Assembly (NCBI GenBank): GCA_003131925.1
Contig: PKWC01000255.1
Coordinates: forward strand, 3,973 to 39,467
DNA: 35,495 bases
Direction of reading: 5' to 3'
From: Alphaproteobacteria bacterium
GTDB taxonomy: Bacteria; Pseudomonadota; Alphaproteobacteria; Micropepsales; Micropepsaceae
Shown here: positions 16,338 to 24,276 of the stretch, one piece after another
Position numbering within the stretch: the first letter of the stretch is position 1
How the letters are laid out: every line of letters starts with the position of its first letter
Notes under the pieces: model-generated
Seen by the model: only the letters and a program-made list of their open reading frames with translations
Told to the model about the DNA's origin: nothing
The model's database searches: none
Translations under genes and position numbers: made by a program

Positions 16338-17305
16338 GCGTGGTGCGCGCCGAAACGGAAGACGAGCACATACATCAGGATGGTGTTGGCAGCCAAAAGC
16401 AGAATCGCGGTGGGCAGCTGCGCTTTTATGACCGCGTATCGGTCGGGCAGTTCGAGGAGCGCGGCGGGCACGATATTGAAATTGGCGGCCATGGGCGTAG
16501 TCAGCGTTCCACAAAAACCGGACAGCATGCCGATTGCGCCCATGATTGCCGGGTCGCCGCCGAATTTGTGGACAATCAGCGGCAGACCGATTGCCGCGGT
16601 CATCACCGGAAACGCAGCGAACGCATTGCCCATGATCGCAGTGAAGACTCCCATGCCGATGCAATAAGCGGCGATGGCGGTAAAGGCGTGGTCGAACGGG
16701 ATGTAATGGGCGAACACCAGTCCCACGGCGCGGCCCACGCCCGCCAGCGCGAACACCGCGCCGAGAGAGGCCAGCATCTGCGGCAGAACTGCGGCCCAGC
16801 CGATCGTGTCCATCAGGCGCCTGCCCTCGTCGAGCGGCGCCAGCAGTCGCGGCCGCAGCCAGAGAAGCGCGACAATCCAGGCGATCGCGACGCCGAGCGC
16901 GAGCGAGATCAACGTCGCCTGCTTCGCGTCGATGAATGGCATGCCGCCCGGCGCCACATTCTTCAGCGCCACCGTTCCAAGGAGTGCCGTTGCGGGAATG
17001 ATGAGCGCCGGAACGAACAGCGCGTTGCCGTATTCCGTGGCGCTCGCGCGGCGATCGGCTTCGCTTGTTGTTCGCTCGCCACCTTTGCCAAGAGCATGGA
17101 AACCGCCGAGAAGCACCAGCGCCAGGGCGAGCGCGCCATTTGCCGAGTCCGGAAGATGCGAGCCGAGGAGAAAACTCGTGGAGAACAGCCCCCAGAATGC
17201 GGCGGTTCCAAACCTCCTGGGATTGCTGCGGTCGCGCGCGCTTTGCACCGCAAAGCCCGCGAAAACAAACCCCGCGAACAGATAAACCTCTTCCAGGCCG
17301 ATCAC
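16334..17305 (-). CDS. DUF979 membrane protein, probable 5-oxoproline transporter subunit
   Basis: A polytopic inner-membrane protein of about 323 residues with some nine or more hydrophobic segments, including ALFVPALIIPATALLGTVAL, AAVLPQMLASLGAVFALAGV and AILLLAANTILMYVLVF. The conserved central part AIMGNAFAAFPVMTAAIGLP and the PTM-like segment LTTPMAANFNIVPAALLEL resemble hairpins of anion-transporter families. DUF969 and DUF979 have been linked, by clustering with 5-oxoprolinase genes, to 5-oxoproline (pyroglutamate) uptake. I chose the GTG at 17305 because it overlaps the DUF969 stop in GTGA. An ATG at 17350 is possible but would overlap DUF969 by 49 bp. No 5-oxoprolinase (pxpABC) or Pcp gene is in this window. 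Confidence 0.8.
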   Translation of the reverse strand: MIGLEEVYLFAGFVFAGFAVQSARDRSNPRRFGTAAFWGLFSTSFLLGSHLPDSANGALALALVLLGGFHALGKGGERTTSEADRRASATEYGNALFVPALIIPATALLGTVALKNVAPGGMPFIDAKQATLISLALGVAIAWIVALLWLRPRLLAPLDEGRRLMDTIGWAAVLPQMLASLGAVFALAGVGRAVGLVFAHYIPFDHAFTAIAAYCIGMGVFTAIMGNAFAAFPVMTAAIGLPLIVHKFGGDPAIMGAIGMLSGFCGTLTTPMAANFNIVPAALLELPDRYAVIKAQLPTAILLLAANTILMYVLVFRFGAHHA

Positions 17306-17991
17306 GGCGAGCTTTCGGACGGCACGACGGCGGTTTGCGTCGCGAGCCATCGGTCGAGAAGCAGCAGACGCGTGCCATGGATCGCGAGCGCCATGAGCGC
17401 CGTCGGTATGGCCCAGAGCGAAAGCTCGAGCGGCTGAACCACGACACCGCTTTGCTCGAGAAAGCCCTTGATCAGGAGAATTGAGCCAATGGCGATAAAA
17501 ACGTCTTCGCCGAAAAAGACGCCGACATTGTCGGCAGAGGCGGCGTAGGCGCGGATACGGAAGCGGGCTCCGCTGCTCAATTCCGCCCCGCGCTTCTCAC
17601 CCGCGGCTTCCGCCATCGGCGCGATCAGCGGCCGGACCATTTGTGCGTGCCCGCCGATCGAGACGAGGCCCACGGCAGAAAACATCTGGCGCAGCGCCAG
17701 ATATGCAACCAGCAGGCGTCCGGGCGTCGCGGCAGGGATGCGGGCGACGAGCATGCGCGCGCGCTCCTGCAATCCGTAGCGCTCAAGTAGACCGATCACG
17801 GGCAGAACCAGAAATACGAGGCTGACATAGCGGCTCTCGTTGAACGCCTTCCCGAAGGCCACGAGAATTGCGACGGGGCCGAACCCGGCCGCCCATCCGG
17901 TCACGAATGCCGCCGCCGCAATGACCAGCAACGGATTGATGCGGATCAGAAATCCCAACACCACGACACCGACACCCAGCAGTGTCAGCAT
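17302..17991 (-). CDS. DUF969 membrane protein, probable 5-oxoproline transporter subunit
   Basis: A 229-residue polytopic membrane protein and first gene of the DUF969-DUF979-DUF2891 operon. The start at 17991 has GGGGGA just upstream and gives a first membrane segment of MLTLLGVGVVVLGFLIRINP. Other segments are LLVIAAAAFVTGWAAGFGPV, YVSLVFLVLPVIGLLERYG and LWAIPTALMALAIHGTRLL. The soluble-looking SADNVGVFFGEDVF part is a conserved family feature. DUF969 and DUF979 resemble the two halves of one carrier, and both are needed for the predicted uptake. Upstream lies a 273-bp region with repeated palindromes (18108-18136), a good place for control by substrate. Confidence 0.8.
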   Translation of the reverse strand: MLTLLGVGVVVLGFLIRINPLLVIAAAAFVTGWAAGFGPVAILVAFGKAFNESRYVSLVFLVLPVIGLLERYGLQERARMLVARIPAATPGRLLVAYLALRQMFSAVGLVSIGGHAQMVRPLIAPMAEAAGEKRGAELSSGARFRIRAYAASADNVGVFFGEDVFIAIGSILLIKGFLEQSGVVVQPLELSLWAIPTALMALAIHGTRLLLLDRWLATQTAVVPSESSP

Positions 17992-18004
17992 AAGTCCCCC
18001 TCCC

Positions 18005-18061
18005 CATTTCGAATCAGAAACTACCGCTGAAAAACCGATTTTTTGCGATTGCATTTCGAAT
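18005..18061. promoter_or_regulatory. Direct repeat around TTCGAA upstream of DUF969
   Basis: The ten-base word CATTTCGAAT occurs twice, at 18005-18014 and 18052-18061, 47 bases apart from start to start. Each copy contains the self-complementary core ATTTCGAAT. The spacing is near 4.5 helical turns, so a regulator bound at both would sit on opposite faces or need to bend the DNA. It lies just upstream of the DUF969 ribosome-binding site. Confidence 0.3.
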
Positions 18062-18107
18062 TGCGCGCAGACATTGTGATTCGCTTTCGTGCCCCGCAAG
18101 TTCTCAT

Positions 18108-18136
18108 TTGTTAAACAAGTGCTGTTAAACAAGTGC
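18108..18136. promoter_or_regulatory. Tandem palindromic sites in the DUF969/NagX divergent region
   Basis: The 14-base unit TGTTAAACAAGTGC is present twice with no gap (18109-18122 and 18123-18136). The first copy is centred on a perfect inverted repeat, TTGTT-A-AACAA (18108-18118), and the second keeps GTT-A-AAC. Two adjacent copies of a small palindrome with 14-base periodicity look like an operator for a dimeric regulator such as a GntR or LacI type. It could serve the DUF969 operon, the NagX-like gene or both. It lies about 130 bases upstream of the NagX start. Confidence 0.45.
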
Positions 18137-18264
18137 GCGCTATTGTTCCATGAGCGTGTACGACGCTGCCGGGCAGCGCGAGGCTTATCGAAGGCGCTAT
18201 CCTCCACTGCGCTGCCTCTCGCCGCCGGCGGGTTGCGCGCCGAACGGCAAGCAGAGGCATGCCA

Positions 18265-19443
18265 ATGAGATTGGTGGAAACGAGCAGCAGCCTCGAGCCG
18301 GCGGCGCTGCCCCTGCCAGCGGCGGTTTCTGCGCGGAGCGAAGTTGCGACCGTGCGCGAGCGGCTTGTCTCGCTCGACGCGATGCGCGGCTTCGCCGTCA
18401 TCGGCATGATCGTCGTGAACGCGCTTGCGACTTCGAAGGAAGCCTACGGCTTTCAGCCGGACTATTCATTTCTGTCGCATTCGGCCTGGGCGGGATTCAC
18501 CTTTGCCGATTTCGTTTTTCCCGCCTTCATCTTCATGGCGGGATTCTCCTTGGCTGCATCCCTGCGCCGTGCGCGGCTCGATTGGCCGGTGCTGCGCCGA
18601 ATCGGAGCGCGAACGGCAGGGCTGATGGCGCTCGGCTTTCTGCTGACCAATATCGCCTGGTTCGGCAATATGGATCACGGCGACTGGCGCCTGCTTGGTG
18701 TGCTGCAGCGCATCGGCATCTGCTATTTCGCCACAGCGATCCTCTTCGTCACGTGCGGCGCGCGCGCGCGGCTCCGGCTGGCGTTGCTAATTCTTCTTGT
18801 CTATTGGCCGCTGACGCTCATCCCGATTCCTGGCCACGCCACAAGCCTTCTCCTTCCCGGAGCCAACTTCGCCTCCTTCGTCGATCGCATGGTCCTTGGT
18901 TCCCATGCGCTCGTGACAGGTCCGAGCGGATACGATCCCGAAGGTCTGCTGAGCACGTTGCCCGCAATCGCCCAATGCCTGCTCGGTGCGCTTGCCGGCA
19001 ATTGGCTGTTGAACAACCGTGCGGTGGAGCGTGCGCCGTGGAAACTCGCCGCGGCCGGCGCCGTAACGCTTGCGGTCGGCCTCGCCTGGAGCCCGCTTTT
19101 TCCTCTCGTCAAGAACATCTGGTCCAGCAGCTATGTTCTCTTTTCCACCGGACTTGTGATGCTGCTTCTCGCCATCTCCTGGTGGGCACTCGACCGCAAA
19201 CGGCTGAACTTCTGGGGCGTGACGTTCCTCGAAGCATTCGGCGTCAACGCGCTTCTGGCTTACGTTATCCAGCAAACCGCACAGCTTCTGCCCGCCGGCG
19301 GCGAAATGCACGCGATAGGCGCCGCCAGCATGAAGATGGAGGCACCGGTCCTCATGACAAACCTGCCCATCGTGGCGTTCCTCGTCATGCTCTGGATGCC
19401 GCTCGAATTCATGCGGCGACGGCGCTGGATCGTCAGGCTCTGA
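18265..19443 (+). CDS. NagX-like membrane acyltransferase (DUF5009/COG4299)
   Basis: A 392-residue inner-membrane protein of the heparan-alpha-glucosaminide N-acetyltransferase-like group (NagX, COG4299). The family opening LVSLDAMRGFAVIGMI follows a 30-residue cytoplasmic N-terminus. About ten membrane segments follow, with GDWRLLGVLQRIGICYF (conserved GVLQRIG), YWPLTLIPIP, DPEGLLSTLPAIAQCLLGAL and a C-terminal LEAFGVNALLAYVIQ. Relatives appear in GlcNAc/chitin catabolism loci and may move an acetyl group across the membrane to an amino sugar. I chose 18265 over the ATG at 18259 because AGAGG is seven bases upstream of the former. It is convergent with the GNAT-like gene, 6 bp away. The substrate is unproven. 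Confidence 0.8.
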   Translation: MRLVETSSSLEPAALPLPAAVSARSEVATVRERLVSLDAMRGFAVIGMIVVNALATSKEAYGFQPDYSFLSHSAWAGFTFADFVFPAFIFMAGFSLAASLRRARLDWPVLRRIGARTAGLMALGFLLTNIAWFGNMDHGDWRLLGVLQRIGICYFATAILFVTCGARARLRLALLILLVYWPLTLIPIPGHATSLLLPGANFASFVDRMVLGSHALVTGPSGYDPEGLLSTLPAIAQCLLGALAGNWLLNNRAVERAPWKLAAAGAVTLAVGLAWSPLFPLVKNIWSSSYVLFSTGLVMLLLAISWWALDRKRLNFWGVTFLEAFGVNALLAYVIQQTAQLLPAGGEMHAIGAASMKMEAPVLMTNLPIVAFLVMLWMPLEFMRRRRWIVRL

Positions 19444-19449
19444 CGCGCC

Positions 19450-20598
19450 TCAGATCGGTTTTGCGTAGATGCGGTAAGTCTTGGCGGGCGGCCCGGCGAT
19501 CGCTTCGCCGAGCGCCACCATCCGGGAATCGTTCTCGCGAATCCAGGAATACTCGGCCCAGTCGAGCTGGTAGCGCGTCGAAGCCTGGATCACGAGCGAC
19601 TTGACCAGCAGGATGACAAGCGCGCTGCCGCGCGGCGTGGTGCGCCAGGCGCGGCGGATGCCGAGGAAAGGAATGCGTGCAGTCCGCCAAGTCTCGCGTT
19701 TCAACGTCCAGATCAGCTTCGCCCAATTGAAGGGAAACAGGCGACCGCGGAAAGGCGCAATGATGCCATTCAGATCGGGGAGGGCGACGGCAAAGCCGAC
19801 CTCCTTGCCATCGATCATCAGAAAGCGGCCATATTCGTTGCGGAAGAAAGGACGCAACTCCTTCGCCAGCGAGTCGATCTCCGCGGTGCTGAACGGGACA
19901 AATCCCCAGGCGTCGCTCCACGCGTCGTTGTAGATTTCGACAAGAAGATCGATCTCCGCACGATAGCGGCGCATGTCGAAATTGCGCAGTTGCGTTTTGC
20001 CGAAGCGCTCGGCGCGTGCCGCAAGCTGCTCGATGCGCGGCGGCAATCGGCGCGGCGTCGTGCGGTAGGCGTAAAGATCGATCTCCTTGGCGAGACCCGT
20101 ACTTTCAAGCAACGGCCCCATCCATGGTTTGCCATGAGGCATGAGCATGGCCGGCCGCGAGTCGAAGCCGGAGACGAGGCAACCGCATTCTTCGTTGACA
20201 GAGAAACTGAGCGGCCCCATCATCCGCGTGAGGCCCTGCGTCTTCAGCCAATCCGCCGCCGTTTCGACCAGAGCGCGCGCGGCTTCCCTGTCGTCTGCGC
20301 AATCGAAAAAACCAAAATGGCCGGTGTTATCTCGATGACGTTCGAGATGACGACGATTGACATGCGCGGTGATGCGGCCAACCGGCTTGCCGCTCCGCAA
20401 AGCGGCAAAAAAGGCCGCTTCGCCGAAAGTGAAGAACGGCGCATGCTTCTTTGAAATTCGTTGCTTTTCGAGCAGGTTGAGTTGGGGAACCCAATTGGGA
20501 TCGTTCGCGTAGACAGCAAAGGGCACAGCGAGCCAGTCGTCCGCGCTTTTTTCAACATCGACCCGGGAGATCCGCACGCTCTGTCCGGAATTGCTCAT
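19450..20598 (-). CDS. GNAT-like N-acyltransferase family protein
   Basis: A 382-residue soluble protein from a widespread family annotated at most as GNAT-like. The N-terminal signature is VPFAVYANDPNWVPQLNLLE, followed by KHAPFFTFGEAAFFAALRSG, KPVGRITAHVNRRHLERH and GHFGFFDCADDREA, and then MGPLSFSVNEECGCLVSGFD. The C-terminal half (YNDAWSDAWGFVPFSTAE, LMIDGKEVGFAVALPDLN) fits a second GNAT-type fold. It probably transfers an acyl group to an amine, but the substrate is unknown. The start at 20598 overlaps the SDR stop in ATGA, so it is the last gene of a coupled operon with the SDR and the GT2-GtrA protein. Together these suggest modification of a lipid or sugar. Confidence 0.65.
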   Translation of the reverse strand: MSNSGQSVRISRVDVEKSADDWLAVPFAVYANDPNWVPQLNLLEKQRISKKHAPFFTFGEAAFFAALRSGKPVGRITAHVNRRHLERHRDNTGHFGFFDCADDREAARALVETAADWLKTQGLTRMMGPLSFSVNEECGCLVSGFDSRPAMLMPHGKPWMGPLLESTGLAKEIDLYAYRTTPRRLPPRIEQLAARAERFGKTQLRNFDMRRYRAEIDLLVEIYNDAWSDAWGFVPFSTAEIDSLAKELRPFFRNEYGRFLMIDGKEVGFAVALPDLNGIIAPFRGRLFPFNWAKLIWTLKRETWRTARIPFLGIRRAWRTTPRGSALVILLVKSLVIQASTRYQLDWAEYSWIRENDSRMVALGEAIAGPPAKTYRIYAKPI

Positions 20599-21398
20599 GT
20601 GCGGCCTCTCCGTGTCCGTTGGAGAAGCGGATCGATCAGCGACGGCGGCAACACTGCCGCAAATCTTGTCAACGCCGCGAGCTGCCAGGGAAAACTGATT
20701 TCCCGCTTGCCGCGTCCAAGCCCGGAGACAATTCGCGCTGCGGCCCGCTCCACGCTCCAAAGAAAAGGCGGGTGCCCCGGCACGCTTGCGCTCATCGGCG
20801 TGGCGACGAAGCCGGGACATACGACCGTGACACGGATGCCTTTAGGTCCAAGCAGACGCCGCAAACCGTGGCCGTACACACGGACGGCAGCTTTCGATGC
20901 CGAATAGAGCGGCGCATCCGGGAGGCCGACATGGGCAGCGAGCGAACTCATGATCACTACATGCCCTTTCCCGCGTGCGACGAAGCGAGGCAAAAGGGGA
21001 ATCACGCTGTTTGTTACGCCCAGAACATTCGTCTCGATGATGTCTCGAGAGACGGAGAGAGATTCACCCGCAGGTGGGGCGATCACGTTCTCGCCGCCGA
21101 TGCCGGCATTGGCGATGACCATGTCGATGGGCTGCCGCCCATCGCATTCCTCAATCCAGGAGCGCATCGCTTCCGAATGGACGACGTCAATTGTATTCCA
21201 CTCCGTCCTGGCGCCCGCCTTCCGACATTCGAGCGCAACCTGCTCCAGCCTCTCCTCGTTGCGCGCGACAAGCGAAAGCCGCATCCCCTTGCGCGCATAA
21301 TAGCGCGCCAAAGCCGCGCCGATTCCGCTGCTCGCTCCGGTGATGAGGATATGTGCAGGCGCGACCAAAGCGGCATCCGCGCCAACATCAGCGGCCAC
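20595..21398 (-). CDS. Short-chain dehydrogenase/reductase
   Basis: A 267-residue classical SDR. The cofactor motif TGASSGIG lies near residue 20, followed by a basic position suggestive of NADP use (VARNEERL). The NAGIGG motif is present, and the catalytic Ser is in VVIMSSLAAH with Tyr and Lys in YSASKAA. The C-terminal region ends in a basic QRTRRGRT after a hydrophobic stretch, so it may attach to the membrane, as in acyl-lipid reductases. The start is GTG at 21398 with GGAG eight bases upstream. An upstream extension would overlap the GT2 gene. The gap to the GT2-GtrA stop is 19 bp and the next gene overlaps by 4 bp. The substrate is unknown. Confidence 0.85.
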   Translation of the reverse strand: MAADVGADAALVAPAHILITGASSGIGAALARYYARKGMRLSLVARNEERLEQVALECRKAGARTEWNTIDVVHSEAMRSWIEECDGRQPIDMVIANAGIGGENVIAPPAGESLSVSRDIIETNVLGVTNSVIPLLPRFVARGKGHVVIMSSLAAHVGLPDAPLYSASKAAVRVYGHGLRRLLGPKGIRVTVVCPGFVATPMSASVPGHPPFLWSVERAAARIVSGLGRGKREISFPWQLAALTRFAAVLPPSLIDPLLQRTRRGRT

Positions 21399-21417
21399 GC
21401 TCAACGCTCCATCGCGA

Positions 21418-22554
21418 TCATCGCGTCCGCCAGACGAACTGGCTCGACATCGAGTAATTCCAGAGCGCGCCCATGATCGCGCCGGCTGCGCCTGCGAGCC
21501 ACCAGGTCGGCTCCTGAGAATAGAGCCACGAGGCAAGTCCTACGTTGGTAACCGCACCGGCCGCGCCAATGAGACAGAAACCCAAAAATCCCGTGATCAG
21601 TCTCCAGCCGGAAAGACGCCGGTCGTAATAGGTGAGCCGGTTGTTCAGCAGAAAATTGCTAACCAGCGCGGCGAAGGTCGCGATGGTCTGCGCGAGCCAG
21701 AATTTGAATGCAAAGCTCTCGAAGGCAAATCTCAAAATGACGAGATGAACGGCCAGACCCGTCGTGCCAACCAGCGCAAAGGAGATGAACCTTGGATCGA
21801 TCACGCCGCCGGTCAGTTTCGCGAGCGCGAGGCCCGCGAATTCAAGCGCGATCGCCGCATCGAACTTGCTTCGGCCATGCGTGCGTTCGCGGAATTCATA
21901 TGGAATTTCGGTGACGCGCAAGCGGTTCTTTGCCGTCAGCACGATGTCGAGGAGAATCTTGAATCCGACCGGCGAAAGCTCGGCGGCAACGTCGTCGAGC
22001 TGATCCCTTCTCAGCATGAAGAAACCGCTCATCGGATCGGAAAGGTCAACCCCCAACAGCCGGCGCGCGAGATTGGTGGCGGTGCGGCTGAGCTTCGCAC
22101 GCTCGGGAGTGAAGGAGCCGGCGCTGCCGCCCGCCACATAGCGGCTGCCGACGACGAGATCGGCTTCGTCTGCAGCCAGCGTGGCGAGCATGCGCGGCAG
22201 AATGGTTTCATCATGCTGCTGGTCGGCATCCATCACCGCAACATACGTCGCGCTCGACGCCAGCATGCCTTCGATGCAGGCGCCCGCCAGCCCTCTGCGT
22301 CCCAGACGCTTCAGGCAGCGCACGCGCCGATCCTCAGTCGCCACATCCTTCACGACCTCGGCAGTGCCATCCGGCGAATCGTCGTCGACGAAGATCGCCT
22401 CCCAGGCAATTCCAGCGAGTGCGCGATGGAGCCGTGCCACAATTTCGCGCACGTTGCCACGTTCATTGAACGTCGGAATGACGACGCTCAAAAGCGCGGG
22501 CGCAGACGTTGGCACCTCAGCAGGCGATGACGTAGCAATTGCGCGTGCGGACAT
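21418..22554 (-). CDS. GT2 polyprenyl-phosphate glycosyltransferase fused to GtrA-like membrane domain
   Basis: A 378-residue protein. The N-terminal half (about 20-240) is a family 2 glycosyltransferase of the dolichyl-phosphate-mannose synthase type: LSVVIPTFNERGNV, FVDDDSPDGT, VMDADQQHDE (metal-binding DAD), SDPMSGFFMLRR and the REREHG-like FRERTHGRSKF. It should put a hexose from a nucleotide sugar onto a polyprenyl phosphate at the cytoplasmic face. The C-terminal 130 residues form four membrane segments typical of GtrA (FISFALVGTTGLAVHLVILR, NFLLNNRLTYYDRR, LWNYSMSSQFVW), thought to help flip the lipid-linked sugar. Enzymes that use such donors in the periplasm are encoded nearby. It leads a coupled operon with the SDR and GNAT-like genes. 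Confidence 0.88.
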   Translation of the reverse strand: MSARAIATSSPAEVPTSAPALLSVVIPTFNERGNVREIVARLHRALAGIAWEAIFVDDDSPDGTAEVVKDVATEDRRVRCLKRLGRRGLAGACIEGMLASSATYVAVMDADQQHDETILPRMLATLAADEADLVVGSRYVAGGSAGSFTPERAKLSRTATNLARRLLGVDLSDPMSGFFMLRRDQLDDVAAELSPVGFKILLDIVLTAKNRLRVTEIPYEFRERTHGRSKFDAAIALEFAGLALAKLTGGVIDPRFISFALVGTTGLAVHLVILRFAFESFAFKFWLAQTIATFAALVSNFLLNNRLTYYDRRLSGWRLITGFLGFCLIGAAGAVTNVGLASWLYSQEPTWWLAGAAGAIMGALWNYSMSSQFVWRTR

Positions 22555-22665
22555 AGGCTTTATCTAACCGACAGGTTGAACTCGATCGCGGCGGGAGAGG
22601 GCCAGGCAGAGCGGTCACACGAATAAAGAATCAATGAAAATCAGTTAATTGTAAAGCAATCGATT

Positions 22666-24033
22666 TCACGTTACGCCGCAATAAAGGCAGCCGGCGAGCG
22701 CGGCAAGATCCAAAAACAGCAAATAGCGATAGTCGCAGGCGATCGAGATCGCGAAAAAGCTGGCAGTGAAGACGAGCGCACAGACGAGCAGCGACGCGAT
22801 GGCGAGATCGGCCGGACGCCGGCGCCTCAGCAATACGAACAACAAGGCCGAAGCCAGCACTGCATAGGTTGCGTGCGAAAATATCGGCGTCCCAACGAAA
22901 AAGTTTGCATAATTTCCGAGCGCTCGGTCCTGCGGGCGGATCCGACGCTCAAGGCCCAGTTCGTGCAAATATCGCGGAAATCCGGTCACCCCGACGTACC
23001 AGTCTTCGCAACCTGCGGGATCGGGCGTGAGGAAGGTCCAGGCGAAGACACGCGCGCGCACGCCGAGGTAGTCGAGCGGATGGTGCACCAGGACGCCCCA
23101 CCATTGCGACGCAATTGCGCCCGGGCTCGTGCTCGCGAATTCGTTCAGCAGTTCCGTTGAGCCGTATAGGGTGTCGTTGCGCGCGGGCGTGTAGAGGCGC
23201 ACGCCGTCGGAGCGGATCAGCCGCTCGAGATCGGGATTCGCGCGGGAAAGTACGTCCAGCCTGAGCCTGGGATCGGCCTTCGCCTCTCCAATCAGATCGT
23301 AAAGCTGCAGAAGCCTGATCTGCCCAAGCGGCCCTGAGCCGCCGCTCGCGCGCTGCGCGAGCGCAAGGCTTGCGGCCAGCACGACCAGTGCAGCGGCTGT
23401 TCCCATCCCAATGGTGCAAACGACCGCACCCCGCCAGCCGACATGATTCTTTCTTGCGATCACAAAGAGCGCAATCGCGCCGAATGCCAGCGCAATCGCG
23501 CCGTTCTGGCGCGCAAGCGTTGCCAGGGCGAAAAGAAAAAACGCGGCAACGATCAGCGCCCATCTTTGCCTCGCGGAGGCCCAGCGCGAGGCCGCGTGAG
23601 CGAGCAGCACGAAGCCTGCGATAGCCGCGTCGGCGAACAGGATGTCCTTCCAGACGATGCCCTGGTAGAGGACGAATTGTGGGAGGGCGACGGTGATCGC
23701 GGCGACTGCGACCGCAGCCCAGGACACGCGTGGCGCAATCCACAGGATCGACAGCATGCCGCCGAAGAGCAGGATGGAGTCGAACAGGATGAAAAGGCCG
23801 GTGCCAGGATGCACCGCGTCAGCGAGACCCAGCATCCACGCCATGACCGGAGGGTGCCAGTCGTTGTAATGCCCGGTGCGGCCATCATGGAGTTGCGCGA
23901 CGGAGTCATAGGAGAGCTGGCCGGGCCAGTTCAGGGCGACGGAAACCGTGCTGCCAAGCACGATCGCGGCGCCTGCCGCGATCGTGCTGGCCTGCCCTCG
24001 CGGGCGCCGGCCGGGTCCGGTTGCGCTGTTCAC
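22666..24033 (-). CDS. Polytopic membrane protein, GT-C-like (DUF6020-type)
   Basis: A 455-residue protein with about ten to twelve membrane segments. After the first segment an outer loop carries WPGQLSYDSVAQLHDG and YNDWHPPVMAWML. The acidic and His-Pro residues here (Asp43, Asp58, His60) are like those in the first periplasmic loop of GT-C glycosyltransferases that use lipid-linked sugars. A large loop around 255-360 could bind the acceptor. The start is GTG at 24033, with AGGAGGA nine bases upstream. The gap to the GT2-GtrA gene is 111 bp on the same strand, so both may share a transcript. No specific donor or acceptor can be inferred. It could also be a polymerase or ligase of a surface glycan. 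Confidence 0.6.
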   Translation of the reverse strand: MNSATGPGRRPRGQASTIAAGAAIVLGSTVSVALNWPGQLSYDSVAQLHDGRTGHYNDWHPPVMAWMLGLADAVHPGTGLFILFDSILLFGGMLSILWIAPRVSWAAVAVAAITVALPQFVLYQGIVWKDILFADAAIAGFVLLAHAASRWASARQRWALIVAAFFLFALATLARQNGAIALAFGAIALFVIARKNHVGWRGAVVCTIGMGTAAALVVLAASLALAQRASGGSGPLGQIRLLQLYDLIGEAKADPRLRLDVLSRANPDLERLIRSDGVRLYTPARNDTLYGSTELLNEFASTSPGAIASQWWGVLVHHPLDYLGVRARVFAWTFLTPDPAGCEDWYVGVTGFPRYLHELGLERRIRPQDRALGNYANFFVGTPIFSHATYAVLASALLFVLLRRRRPADLAIASLLVCALVFTASFFAISIACDYRYLLFLDLAALAGCLYCGVT

Positions 24034-24137
24034 CCCCCGATCCTCCTCTGATTGAGTAACGATTACAGTTTTCAGCTAATAAAAAAATCACCGTGACCTT
24101 GCGTCGGATCGGCTGCCCGGCGCCGATTTGCCTTGAA

Positions 24138-24206
24138 AATGCCGGACTGGAGGCATTACCTGATGTCAGATGGGGGATTACATTTTTTCTGCGTGACCTG
24201 ACGCAG
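24138..24206. promoter_or_regulatory. Two palindromes upstream of the GH18-CE4-GT2 gene
   Basis: AATGCC-N8-GGCATT (24138-24157) and CTGCGT-N6-ACGCAG (24189-24206) are perfect six-base inverted repeats with gaps of 8 and 6 bases. They lie 32 bases apart in the 243-bp divergent region between the GT-C-like gene and the fusion gene. Such sites fit dimeric regulators, but six-base arms can occur by chance. The region also contains an A7 run near 24083. Confidence 0.25.
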
Positions 24207-24276
24207 TGCGGTCCAAATTCGATGATCCCCGCGCATGGCATCGGTCGGTGGGGCGGAGCGCGGTTGCGGACGTGAC

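Noticed and set aside
16338..17447. Long open frame that would fuse 370 residues to the front of DUF2891
   Set aside because: It is the other frame of the DUF979 gene and is Arg-rich without domain features. The DUF2891 signature and an ATGA junction place the start at 16337.
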